Below are positions 42,220 to 49,672 of a stretch of 55,996 nt of DNA, piece by piece. Each line of letters opens with the position of its first letter. Position 1 is the first letter of the stretch. Source of the stretch: Clostridiales bacterium (GTDB lineage: Bacteria; Bacillota; Clostridia; Oscillospirales; Oscillospiraceae); contig JALERU010000057.1 of the NCBI GenBank assembly GCA_022764045.1, positions 1 to 55,996 of the forward strand. Reading direction: 5' to 3'. A model generated the notes under the pieces. That model ran no database searches. It saw only the letters and a program-made list of their open reading frames with translations, and was not told the origin of the DNA. The translations under genes and the position numbers were made by a program.

Positions 42220-42921
42220 ATGATCGAACTCTGTTTCAATTCCTCCCTGAAGGGTGCCCTCACCGAGGCCCGGCGCTTTCACCCGGGCGCCACCGTGGTG
42301 GGGGTGGACGCCCCCCTTTTCCGGGGGGACATCACAGACCCCGGCCTGACCGCCGGGCCCGCCTTGATCTCTCTGCAAAAAAGGGCCGCTCGGGGGGAGG
42401 CCGTTCGGATCTGGACCGACCGCACCCCCGCCGGAGCCTGCGGCCTGCTCTTCGCCTCCCATCTGCTCCGGGATGCCCCCGGCCCCCTGTGGGCGGTTCC
42501 GCTGACCAAATGTTACCACCGCCCAGACGGTGTGAAGGTGGTGGCCGCCCACTGGGGAGAGGTCGCTCCGAAAGAATTAGAGGCCTTTGCCGATCCCCCC
42601 GTGCTGCTGGACCAGACCGCCCGCCGGGACCTGGCCCAGCAGTGGGCTAACCTGCAACAGGAAAACGCCCCGCTGCGGGTGATGGAAAACGGCGCTGTCC
42701 ACAGCGCGGAGATCACCCATTACGATGGCCTGGTCCTGTCCGCCTGCCCGGACCACCCCTGCCGGGCGGCGGAGCTGATCGGCCGTCTGGTGAGCCAGCA
42801 GTTGGGGATCGACGACTGGTTTTGGGCAGAACGGGTCCAGGCCTTGCTGGAAGCCGGGGCTCTCCGGCTGGTGGAGCCACGGGAGGACAAGTTTTACGAG
42901 GCGGTGATCGCCCGGGGTTAA
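42220..42921 (+). CDS. DUF1835/DUF3658-type protein
   Basis: A 233-residue soluble protein. The N-terminal half looks like DUF1835: a strand start MIELCFNSS, a [11 protein letters not shown] segment, then [19 protein letters not shown]. The C-terminal part (about 130-230) with [20 protein letters not shown] and [21 protein letters not shown] resembles DUF3658. Both are of unknown function and often occur together. It follows the AlbA_2 gene after 12 bases with GAAAGGA before the ATG. Its end overlaps the convergent acetyltransferase gene by 4 bases, and no terminator separates them. Confidence 0.75.
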   Translation: MIELCFNSSLKGALTEARRFHPGATVVGVDAPLFRGDITDPGLTAGPALISLQKRAARGEAVRIWTDRTPAGACGLLFASHLLRDAPGPLWAVPLTKCYHRPDGVKVVAAHWGEVAPKELEAFADPPVLLDQTARRDLAQQWANLQQENAPLRVMENGAVHSAEITHYDGLVLSACPDHPCRAAELIGRLVSQQLGIDDWFWAERVQALLEAGALRLVEPREDKFYEAVIARG

Positions 42922-43547
42922 TCCTCCAGCAGCCCCTCTACCCGCCCCGCCCGAAGGTCGGAGAGATGCCGGGCGATGGTCTCCTTGGGCCAATCCCACC
43001 AGCGGCTTTCCAGCAGCCGATCCATGGTCTCCTGGTCAAACCGCCGCCGGATGGGCTTGGCGGGCACCCCGCCCACGATGGTGTAGGGAGGCACGTCCCC
43101 GGTGACCAGAGCCCGGGCCCCCACAATGGCCCCGTGGCCAATGGTGACCCCGGAGAGGATCACCGCCTCATAGCCGATCCACACGTCGCTGCCGACGGTG
43201 ATATCCCCCCGGTTGTCCCAGGCAGTGGTGATCTCCTCGGGCGGCAGGCCCCATTCCTCGAAAAAAATCGGGAAGGGATAGGTGGACAGCGAGGCCAGGG
43301 TGTGGTTGGCGCTGGTGAAGAGGAATTTCGCCCCGCAGGCGATGGAGCAGAATTTTCCAATGGTCAGTTTGTCCCCGTTGATGGGGTAATGATAGAGGAC
43401 GTTGTTCCGCTGAAATTCTCTGGGGTCCCTGACGAAGTCGTTGTACATGGTGTACTCCCCCACCTGGATGTTGGGGGAAGTGATCACCGGCTTGAGGTAG
43501 ATGGTCTGCTTGTCCCCCTTGCGGGGGTAAATGGTCGGGTTTTTCAT
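42918..43547 (-). CDS. Vat/CatB-like O-acetyltransferase (left-handed beta-helix)
   Basis: A 209-residue acetyl-CoA-dependent hexapeptide-repeat enzyme. N-terminal [20 protein letters not shown] and [20 protein letters not shown] match the layout of streptogramin A acetyltransferases (Vat) and xenobiotic CatB-type enzymes, with the candidate catalytic His in [10 protein letters not shown], hexapeptide turns [13 protein letters not shown], and the end SIVGG-like [18 protein letters not shown]. Length equals that of Vat. The substrate may be a streptogramin or another hydroxyl compound; distance from known Vat cannot be measured here. The start follows AGGAGG. A leader minigene and long palindrome lie upstream. 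Confidence 0.85.
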   Translation of the reverse strand: MKNPTIYPRKGDKQTIYLKPVITSPNIQVGEYTMYNDFVRDPREFQRNNVLYHYPINGDKLTIGKFCSIACGAKFLFTSANHTLASLSTYPFPIFFEEWGLPPEEITTAWDNRGDITVGSDVWIGYEAVILSGVTIGHGAIVGARALVTGDVPPYTIVGGVPAKPIRRRFDQETMDRLLESRWWDWPKETIARHLSDLRAGRVEGLLED

Positions 43548-43651
43548 AACCGAGCCTCCTTTCTGGGTAAGACCATGGTAGCCGGCCCCACCCCCACACC
43601 GCAAGCCACCATTCTCTTCGGTAACGTTTTTTATTTCCGCATTTTTGCGCA

Positions 43652-43696
43652 ATCCCCAAGTAAGCAGGTGCAGATTGCACCTGCTTACTTGGGGAT
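43652..43696. repeat. 45-base perfect palindrome with 3-base loop
   Basis: ATCCCCAAGTAAGCAGGTGCA (21 bases; 43652-43672) is followed by GAT and its exact reverse complement (43676-43696). It lies about 105-150 bases upstream of the Vat-like start. No T-run follows on either strand, so it is not a standard terminator. Confidence 0.9.
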
Positions 43697-43713
43697 CATA
43701 TGTACTCAAACAT
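43696..43713 (-). CDS. Possible leader minigene (5 codons)
   Basis: On the minus strand AAGGAGA (43727-43721), 7 bases, then ATG and five codons MFEYI with TGA. The stop codon's last base is the first base of the 45-base palindrome. The signal-to-start spacing is ideal. Such minigene-hairpin pairs precede inducible resistance genes, but no competing pairing with the Vat-like start region is evident. Confidence 0.4.
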   Translation of the reverse strand: MFEYI

Positions 43714-43770
43714 GTACTTATCTCCTTGAATGGGCCGAATCCCTGCAGATTCGTTCCTCCCTTTGTCTTA

Positions 43771-43804
43771 AAAAGCCAGGACCGTCACAACGGTCCTGGC
43801 TTTT
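43771..43804. terminator. Terminator of the CD3324-type gene
   Basis: AAAAGCCAGGACCGT, loop CACA, ACGGTCCTGGCTTTT, with the stop codon of the minus-strand gene inside the stem. It stands between that gene and the Vat-like gene. Confidence 0.88.
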
Positions 43805-44060
43805 GAGAAAGAATCTTCCGGATGGCGGACGGCGACAGGTAATACCGGCAGGCCAACTCCTCCACAGAGGCGCCCCTTTGGCGCTCTTGGCGGATCTGGC
43901 GGTTGCGCCGGTCCAATACCTGGCGGCTGCCGGAGCGGGCGCCCCAGCCCCGTTTCCGTCCCGTCTCCACGGGCACATAGAGGTATCCCCCCTGGATGTA
44001 TTCCTGAAGCCGTCGGACCAACTCGGGGGGCAGCAGATCCTTGGCGTTTTGATAGTCCAC
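43785..44060 (-). CDS. CD3324-type helix-turn-helix protein
   Basis: A 91-residue probable DNA-binding protein. It begins VDYQNAKDLLPPELVRRLQ with YIQGGYLYVP, the hallmark of CD3324-type proteins (Mor/HTH-like), then a basic stretch, and a C-terminal helix-turn-helix RGASVEELACRYYLSPSAI. The start is taken as GTG 44060, 8 bases after GGAGGAGG, because family similarity begins there; an ATG 27 codons upstream would run through the leader repeats. Target genes are unknown; the Vat-like gene downstream is a candidate. Confidence 0.8.
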   Translation of the reverse strand: MDYQNAKDLLPPELVRRLQEYIQGGYLYVPVETGRKRGWGARSGSRQVLDRRNRQIRQERQRGASVEELACRYYLSPSAIRKILSQKPGPL

Positions 44061-44090
44061 GCTGGCGACCTCCTCCTTTTGCTTTGGGAG

Positions 44091-44160
44091 GCAAAGCCGG
44101 CATGTGATGCTGTGACGGAGCTTACTCCACGCAAAGGTCACAGGCCGGCTTTGCGTGGAG
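44091..44160 (-). promoter_or_regulatory. Mutually exclusive hairpins before the CD3324-type gene
   Basis: CTCCACGCAAAG (44125-44136) can pair with CTTTGCGTGGAG (44149-44160), while GCAAAGCCGGC (44091-44101) can pair with GCCGGCTTTGC (44144-44154). Both use the same CTTTGC, so only one can form. A third short pairing (GCTTTG 44081 with CAAAGC 44092) is possible. Such switching is typical of attenuators or translation control. Confidence 0.55.
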
Positions 44161-44184
44161 AAAATCTTGGTTGCGCTTCTTCAT
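44122..44184 (-). CDS. Possible 20-residue leader peptide with CxxC
   Basis: On the minus strand AAAGGAG, 5 bases, then ATG and 20 codons ending in TAA. The peptide is basic at its start (MKKRNQDF) and carries CDLC near its end. The frame covers the 5' half of the alternative hairpins before the CD3324-type gene, so ribosome position could choose the fold. It begins 45 bases after the LuxR-type gene. Coding is unproven. Confidence 0.45.
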   Translation of the reverse strand: MKKRNQDFLHAKPACDLCVE

Positions 44185-44229
44185 GGCCGCTCCTTTCCCG
44201 GCGGTTTCCGGGCCATATCTCCCCCCTGG

Positions 44230-45393
44230 TCAGGGGGTCTTTTGGTCCTTCAAAATGGGTTGCAGGTGCATGAGCAGATCCACCTTGTTGTTGACCTCAA
44301 ATTTCTTATAGATATTGGCGATGTGGGTCCGCACAGTGTAAATGCTGATGTGGAGCTCCTCGGCGATCTGCTCGTTTTTCATCCCCGAGGCCAGGTAATA
44401 GACGATCCGCCGCTCCTGCTGGGTGAGGGTGTTATAGGGGTGGTCCAGGTTCTTCGGCAGCTCCTTGGTCTGGCAGGTGATGAGCATCAGGTGCCAGGTC
44501 TGGATGAGGCCGGCGGCGCTGGAGGAGAGGAAGGAGGTGTGGTAAAAGGTGATGTCCCCAGCCAAGGAGGTGATGGTCTGGCTGGTCCCCCCCTGGGTGG
44601 TCAGGCGCTCGCTGATCTCGTTGATCATGGTCTGGACATCCCGGTATTTCGGGTCGCCGTAGTAGTTGCTGCGGAGGAAATGCCCCTGGTTGTGGCGGTA
44701 GTGCTCCCAGAAGACCTTGCTGATCTTTTGGGCGGCCTTGTTGGTTTGCAGCACCGTCATGTCCTGGTTGAGGATCACCGCCCCCAGCTTCACATCCTGG
44801 AAAAAGAGGTGGAAATTATCCTGGAACCGGGCCTCCCCGCTGTGGCGCAGGTAGCTCTGATAATTGGCCTCCACCAGCTCCGCCAGATATTCCAGGGGCT
44901 GGCGCTCCTCCTCCCGGAAGGCACCCTCCTCCTTGGTGCGGAACAGGCCCAGGGAGCCGATGAGCCGGTCCCCCTGATAGAAGAAGAGCACCGCCTGATA
45001 GTCCAGCTCCTCCGCCTTCATGTGGATGCCGTAGGGCGTGCGTCCATACTCCTCCATAGACATGACGTCCTCGGTAAACACCACCCGCTTGCCCTTCAAA
45101 TGGGCGGGCAGGGTGGAATAGCGGAAAATGTCTTCCTTATAGACGTGGTCCTTGTAGTCGTACATGGGGCCATACCGCACCCCATAGGTGATGTAATTGC
45201 TCAGGGCGCTCACCCGCCGCTCCTGCCCTCCGGGGAAGACCGGATAGTGACAGCAAAAAAAGATGCTTCGCCGAAACCCGAAGTGTTTGTCAAAGGAAGA
45301 CAGCACCCGCTTGGGGAAGTTGTCGCTCTCTCTGGCAATGTCCAGGGAAAAAGCCAGCGCCGCCTCCTGCCAGCCCTCTGGGAATTTATTCAT
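44230..45393 (-). CDS. LuxR-family transcriptional regulator
   Basis: A 387-residue regulator. The last 65 residues form a GerE/LuxR helix-turn-helix (LTQQERRIVYYLASGMKNEQ, then IAEELHISIYTVRTHIANIY). The N-terminal part looks like a GAF-like sensor (about 25-185), followed by a PAS-like segment (about 195-300; GAVILNQDMTVLQTNKAAQK). No phospho-acceptor receiver or membrane segment is seen, so the signal is probably intracellular. It is transcribed divergently from the thiolase gene and could control it; inference from position only. Confidence 0.88.
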   Translation of the reverse strand: MNKFPEGWQEAALAFSLDIARESDNFPKRVLSSFDKHFGFRRSIFFCCHYPVFPGGQERRVSALSNYITYGVRYGPMYDYKDHVYKEDIFRYSTLPAHLKGKRVVFTEDVMSMEEYGRTPYGIHMKAEELDYQAVLFFYQGDRLIGSLGLFRTKEEGAFREEERQPLEYLAELVEANYQSYLRHSGEARFQDNFHLFFQDVKLGAVILNQDMTVLQTNKAAQKISKVFWEHYRHNQGHFLRSNYYGDPKYRDVQTMINEISERLTTQGGTSQTITSLAGDITFYHTSFLSSSAAGLIQTWHLMLITCQTKELPKNLDHPYNTLTQQERRIVYYLASGMKNEQIAEELHISIYTVRTHIANIYKKFEVNNKVDLLMHLQPILKDQKTP

Positions 45394-45412
45394 GGCAGCC
45401 CCTCCTTTTCGC

Positions 45413-45484
45413 TACAAAATGACCGCTTTACTGCACTTTTTTGTGGCATGTTTCATAGTTTGACTGCATTATACACATTTTGTA
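45413..45484. promoter_or_regulatory. Widely spaced inverted repeat in the LuxR/thl intergenic region
   Basis: TACAAAATG (45413-45421) and CATTTTGTA (45476-45484) are exact inverted copies 54 bases apart, flanking the LuxR-type gene's predicted start of transcription. They could be paired sites for a looping regulator, perhaps the LuxR protein itself. Confidence 0.35.
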
Positions 45485-45496
45485 CCAGGAATTCAA
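45468..45496 (-). promoter_or_regulatory. Promoter of the LuxR-type gene
   Basis: On the minus strand TTGAAT (45496-45491), 17 bases, TATAAT (45473-45468). Confidence 0.65.
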
Positions 45497-45550
45497 TGCT
45501 CTCTCCTACAAAAATATCAGAAAAAATTGTGCACTTTTTTCGACTTTGCC

Positions 45551-45578
45551 TTGACAAGACGGCGTTTCGGTGTATAAT
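45551..45578 (+). promoter_or_regulatory. Promoter of the thiolase gene
   Basis: TTGACA (45551-45556), 16 bases, TATAAT (45573-45578), followed by a leader of about 70 bases ending in AGGAGG. Confidence 0.82.
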
Positions 45579-45656
45579 ATAGCTACCCTATGACATGAAT
45601 CAGTGCATTTTAGTATAAAATGAACAAATACAAGACAGTACAGGAGGATACCTCAA

Positions 45657-46886
45657 ATGCAAACGAGAGATGTAGTTATTGTCAGCGCCTGTCGTACCGC
45701 CATCGGTAAGTTCCAGGGCCAGTTTAAGGACGTTTCCGCCAGAGAGCTGGCTATCACCGTCGGTAAGGAAGCCATTCGCCGCGCCGGCATCGACATCAAC
45801 ACCATCGACGAGATCGTCATGGGCGAGTGCTATCCCGGCATGCAGGGCTCCCTGCCCGCCCGTCAGGTTTCCATGCGGATCGGCCTGCCCGTAGAGAGCA
45901 GCGCTGTCACCGTCAACCAGAACTGCGCCTCCGGTATGCGTGCTCTGGAGATCGCCTGCAGCAACGTGATGCTGGGTAAGACCGACATCGGCCTGGTGGT
46001 CGGCGTTGAGAACATGACCCAGGCTCCCTTCATGCTCCCCAAGGCTCGTATGGGCTACCGCATGGGCAGCATCCCCGGCGAGGGCTCTGCCGAGCTGTAT
46101 GACAGCCTGATCCACGACGCTCTGTACGATGCTCTGGTCCCCGGCCACATGGGCGTCACCGCCGACAACGTGGCAAAGCTCTGCAACATTTCCCGCGAAG
46201 AGTGCGACAAGCTGGCCGTCATGAGCCACAACCGCGCCTGCGCTGCTATCGAATCCGGCAAGTTCAAGGATGAGATCGTCCCCGTGATCGTCCACAACAA
46301 GAAGAAGGGCGACATCGTCATCGACACCGATGAGCACCCCATCCGCAACTGCAGCTACGAGACCATTTCCAAGATGAAGGCCGTCTTCACCCCCGACGGT
46401 GTCACCACCGCCGCCAACGCCTCCGGCATCAACGACGCCGCTGCCGCTGTCATCGTCATGTCCCTGGATAAGGCCAAGGAGCTGGGTCTGAAGCCCATGG
46501 CTAAGATGATCAACATGTGCTCCGCCGGCGTGGAGCCCAAGTATATGGGCATCGGCCCCGCTTACGCCATCCCCAAGTGCCTGAAGGGCGCTGGCATGGA
46601 CTTTGCCGACGTGGACTACTGGGAAATCAACGAGGCCTTTGCCGCTCAGTTCCTGGGCACCGGCGCAAAGCTGAAGGAGAACCACGGTTGGGAAATCGAC
46701 CTGGAGAAGACCAACGTCAACGGTTCCGGCATCTCCCTGGGCCACCCCATCGGCTGCACCGGCGTTCGTATCATTGTCTCCATGCTGTATGAGATGGAGC
46801 GTCGCGGCGCCACCGTGGGCGGTGCTTCCCTGTGCGTGGGCGGCGGCCCCGCTATGGCTTCTCTGTGGACCAAGAAGATCGACTGA
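45657..46886 (+). CDS. thlA: Acetyl-CoA C-acetyltransferase (thiolase)
   Basis: Condenses two acetyl-CoA to acetoacetyl-CoA, the entry to butyrate or related four-carbon pathways, or the reverse. The 409-residue protein has the acyl-enzyme Cys90 in NQNCASGMRALEIA, EINEAFAAQF, GSGISLGHPIGCTG and the C-terminal CVGGGPAMASLW (a variant of the usual CxGGGxG). Frequent GCT, CGT and GGT codons, unlike the GCC/CGG-rich neighbours, suggest high expression. The gene is monocistronic; hbd, crt, bcd and etf are not in the window. Confidence 0.94.
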   Translation: MQTRDVVIVSACRTAIGKFQGQFKDVSARELAITVGKEAIRRAGIDINTIDEIVMGECYPGMQGSLPARQVSMRIGLPVESSAVTVNQNCASGMRALEIACSNVMLGKTDIGLVVGVENMTQAPFMLPKARMGYRMGSIPGEGSAELYDSLIHDALYDALVPGHMGVTADNVAKLCNISREECDKLAVMSHNRACAAIESGKFKDEIVPVIVHNKKKGDIVIDTDEHPIRNCSYETISKMKAVFTPDGVTTAANASGINDAAAAVIVMSLDKAKELGLKPMAKMINMCSAGVEPKYMGIGPAYAIPKCLKGAGMDFADVDYWEINEAFAAQFLGTGAKLKENHGWEIDLEKTNVNGSGISLGHPIGCTGVRIIVSMLYEMERRGATVGGASLCVGGGPAMASLWTKKID

Positions 46887-46982
46887 GAATCCACTTTCTG
46901 AACGAATAAGAAGTTGCGTTCTGCGCACTTTACCGGAGCAGTTTGGAATCCATTCCAATTTGGTTCGGTTTGAAATCCAGAG

Positions 46983-47017
46983 AAAATGCCTGTCGTGTCA
47001 GCGGCAGGCATTTTTTC
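46983..47017 (+). terminator. Terminator of the thiolase gene
   Basis: AAAATGCCTG pairs with CAGGCATTTT around a short GC-containing loop and is followed by a T-run. Confidence 0.88.
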
Positions 47018-47060
47018 GTGGTCTTCATAACAAAGTTGGGAGAAGCTGCCTGAAGCCTTA

Positions 47061-47357
47061 GGCCGGTGCGTCTATTAACAACGCCGTGGAACCCTCAACG
47101 CTCGCCCTCATCCGACCCGGCCCGTAGGGCCGGCCCACCTTCCCCCCCAGGGGAAGGCGTTGGCATACCCTGTTGGCTTATGTAGAAAAATATCGTAGTA
47201 ATAACCTCAACGCAGCATAGCACGTAGGCTTCCCCTTGGGGGGAAGCTGTCAGCGCAGCTGACTGATGAGGGGGCGATCTCGTAGTAACGGTGGATAGAA
47301 GAACCCCGTTGCCACCTTGGGCCGGTGCGGCGATTCCTTACGCTGAGGAACCCTCAA
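47061..47357 (+). repeat. Dispersed repeat B, copy 2
   Basis: Matches 21515-21775 in the opposite orientation over about 250 bases. Both ends of this copy carry a related direct repeat: GGCCGGTGCG, about 17 bases, then GGAACCCTCAAC (47061-47100 and 47319-47357). Inside are the near-palindromes CCTTCCCCCCCAGGGGAAGG, GCTTCCCCTTGGGGGGAAGC and GTCAGCGCAGCTGAC. It separates the thiolase and prmA genes and contains no frame. Confidence 0.8.
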
Positions 47358-47437
47358 CCCCCACCCTTCCCCTTGCAATTTCCCCCGAGACCCGATACAA
47401 TAACCCTATAAAAAATGAACACACAGGAGGATACGCC

Positions 47438-48382
47438 ATGGACAGCATGTGGCTGGAGATCATCATCAATGCCAAAGCAGAGGAACTGGACGACCTCTGC
47501 GCCAAGCTCATCGCCAACGGAGTCCCCGGGCTGGCGGTGGAGGAAGAGGAAGAGTTCCGGGCCTTTTTAGAGGAGAACCGCCAGTATTGGGATTATGTGG
47601 ACGACGAACTCCTGGAGCGGATGAAGGGGGTTTCCCGGGTCAAGATTTACGTCACCGACGACGCCGACGGCCAGGCCCAGCTCAGGGGCTACCTGGCCGG
47701 CATTGACCTGCCCTACACCACCATCCCCCTGCGGGAGTATGACTGGGCCCACAGCTGGCAGAAGTACTACCGGCCCCTGTCCGTGGGGGAAAAACTCTAC
47801 ATCGTCCCCGAGTGGGAGCGGGACACCGCCGAGATCCCCGCCGGGGCCACCCGGCTGCTGATGAACCCCGGCCTCACCTTCGGCACCGGCTCCCACGCCT
47901 CCACCCAGCTCTGCCTGGAGGGGGTGGAAGCCCACACCAAGGAAGGGGACCTGGTGCTGGACCTGGGCTGCGGCAGCGGCATTCTGGCCATCGCCGCCCT
48001 GTGCCTGGGGGCCCGCCACGCCACGGGGGTGGACATCGACCCCAAGGCCGTGGACGTGGCCTATGAAAACGCCGCCCTCAACGGCATCGGCAGAGACCGC
48101 TGCCGCTTCCTGGCGGGCAACGTCCTGTCCGACCAGGGCCTGGTGGCGGAGCTGGGCCGGGAGAAAGCCCAGTTGGTGCTGGCCAACATCGTGGCCGATG
48201 TCATCATCCCTCTGGCCCCGGTGGTCCCCCAACTGCTGGACCCCCAGGGCACCTTCCTCTGCTCGGGCATCATCGACACCCGGGGGGACGAGGTCTCCGC
48301 CGCCCTGGAGGCGGCCGGGCTTCAAGTGACCCGCCGCCGGGAGAAAAACGGCTGGATTGCCCTGGAAGCCCAGGTGGGGTGA
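47438..48382 (+). CDS. prmA: Ribosomal protein L11 methyltransferase
   Basis: SAM-dependent methylation of ribosomal protein L11. The 314-residue protein has the PrmA N-terminal substrate domain (WLEIIINAKAEELDDL), the linker NPGLTFGTGSHASTQLC, the SAM motif DLGCGSG (175-181) and the catalytic-loop variant LANIVADVI. The start at 47438 follows ACAGGAGG; the longer upstream frame runs into the repeat and is rejected. It is 4 bases upstream of a metallophosphoesterase gene. Confidence 0.95.
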   Translation: MDSMWLEIIINAKAEELDDLCAKLIANGVPGLAVEEEEEFRAFLEENRQYWDYVDDELLERMKGVSRVKIYVTDDADGQAQLRGYLAGIDLPYTTIPLREYDWAHSWQKYYRPLSVGEKLYIVPEWERDTAEIPAGATRLLMNPGLTFGTGSHASTQLCLEGVEAHTKEGDLVLDLGCGSGILAIAALCLGARHATGVDIDPKAVDVAYENAALNGIGRDRCRFLAGNVLSDQGLVAELGREKAQLVLANIVADVIIPLAPVVPQLLDPQGTFLCSGIIDTRGDEVSAALEAAGLQVTRRREKNGWIALEAQVG

Positions 48383-48386
48383 GACC

Positions 48387-49481
48387 ATGAACGCCGTTGT
48401 ACGCCCCCTCCCCCTGCCCCGTGACCGGCGGGTGCTGGTGATCAGTGACATTCACGGGAACCTCCCCTTCCTCCAGGGAGTGCTGAAAAAGGTCCATTTT
48501 TCCACCGATGACATCCTCATCATCCTGGGGGATATTTTGGAAAAATCCGTCCACGGTCTGGAGACCCTCCGCTACCTCATGGCCCTGGCCCAGACCCACA
48601 CCCTCCACTTCCTCCAGGGCAACTGCGAGGATGTGACCCTGGCCTTTCTGGCCGGCCGCTGGCCGGAGGAGGCCGCCGCGGGATACGGCAACTTCTGGGG
48701 GGAAAAATGCGCCTGGGTGGACCTGGCCCACCGGGCCGGGGTCCCCGCGGAAAAGCCCGAGGACTTCCCCGCCGCCCGCCGGGCCATCGAGGCCACCTTC
48801 CCGGAGGAGATCGCCTTTCTCCGGGCCATGCCAAATATTCTCCTCAACGACCACTACCTCTTCGTCCACGGGGGCGTTCCCCGGGAGGACAACCTGGAGG
48901 GGCTCTCCGCCCGCCAGTGCATGAAAAACGACAACTTCCTCAGCCAGGGCTACTCCTTCCGCCGCTGGGTCATTGTGGGCCACTGGCCGGTGTCCCTCTA
49001 TTACCCGGACGTGCCCCGGTCCGACCCCATGGTACTCTCCCAGCGGCACATCGTCAGCATCGACGGGGGCTGCACCCTCAAGGCGGACGGCCAGCTCAAC
49101 GCCCTTATTCTGCCCCAGAAGCCCGGGGGAGCCTTCTCCTGGGTCTCCTATGATGGCCTGCCGGTGATGACCGCCCTGGGCCACCAGGCCCCCTCTCAGG
49201 ACCCCATCAACATCCGCTGGGGCCACAGCGCCCTGGAGGTGCTGGAGAAGGGCCCCGAGTTCTCCCTCTGCCGCCACCTGGAGAGCGGCCGGGTGCTGAA
49301 CATTCTCACCGACTACCTCCGCCAAGATGCCAACGGCGTTCACTGTGTGGACTCCACCGACTACCTCCTCCCCGTGTCGCCCGGGGACAAGCTGTCCATC
49401 CTCCGCCGCACCAGCCGGGGGGTCCTGGCCAAAAAGGGCGGAACCACAGGGTGGTATCTGGGGCCCTTCGCCCAGCCGTGA
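48387..49481 (+). CDS. Metallophosphoesterase
   Basis: A 364-residue cytoplasmic calcineurin-like phosphoesterase. Metal and catalytic residues are present: SDIHGN (Asp21, His23), GDILEKS (Asp49), GNCED (Asn79), FVHGG and VGHWPV. The order is that of PPP-type protein phosphatases and diadenosine-tetraphosphate hydrolases. A C-terminal tail of about 60 residues (LLPVSPGDKLSILRRTSRG and on) looks like an SH3-like strand bundle, unusual for the family. The substrate is unknown. It is probably translated from the prmA transcript. Confidence 0.87.
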   Translation: MNAVVRPLPLPRDRRVLVISDIHGNLPFLQGVLKKVHFSTDDILIILGDILEKSVHGLETLRYLMALAQTHTLHFLQGNCEDVTLAFLAGRWPEEAAAGYGNFWGEKCAWVDLAHRAGVPAEKPEDFPAARRAIEATFPEEIAFLRAMPNILLNDHYLFVHGGVPREDNLEGLSARQCMKNDNFLSQGYSFRRWVIVGHWPVSLYYPDVPRSDPMVLSQRHIVSIDGGCTLKADGQLNALILPQKPGGAFSWVSYDGLPVMTALGHQAPSQDPINIRWGHSALEVLEKGPEFSLCRHLESGRVLNILTDYLRQDANGVHCVDSTDYLLPVSPGDKLSILRRTSRGVLAKKGGTTGWYLGPFAQP

Positions 49482-49502
49482 ATCCCTGGAAGCTCAAACA
49501 AA

Positions 49503-49540
49503 TGCCGGGAAAGAAAGCCGTGGTTTCTTTCCCGGCGTTT
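49503..49540 (+). terminator. Terminator after the metallophosphoesterase gene
   Basis: TGCCGGGAAAGAAA (from 49503) pairs with TTTCTTTCCCGGCG around a 7-base loop and is followed by TTTCG and further T-rich sequence. Confidence 0.85.
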
Positions 49541-49672
49541 CGATTTTTCTATTTGAAAATCGAAATTTTTCATTTTCTTTCGCGCTAAAACTATATTACA
49601 ATAGATTTGTAGTATACTAAATGAATGTACTCCGCAAGAGAACTGCTTCGCGAACACGGGAAAGGGACTATC

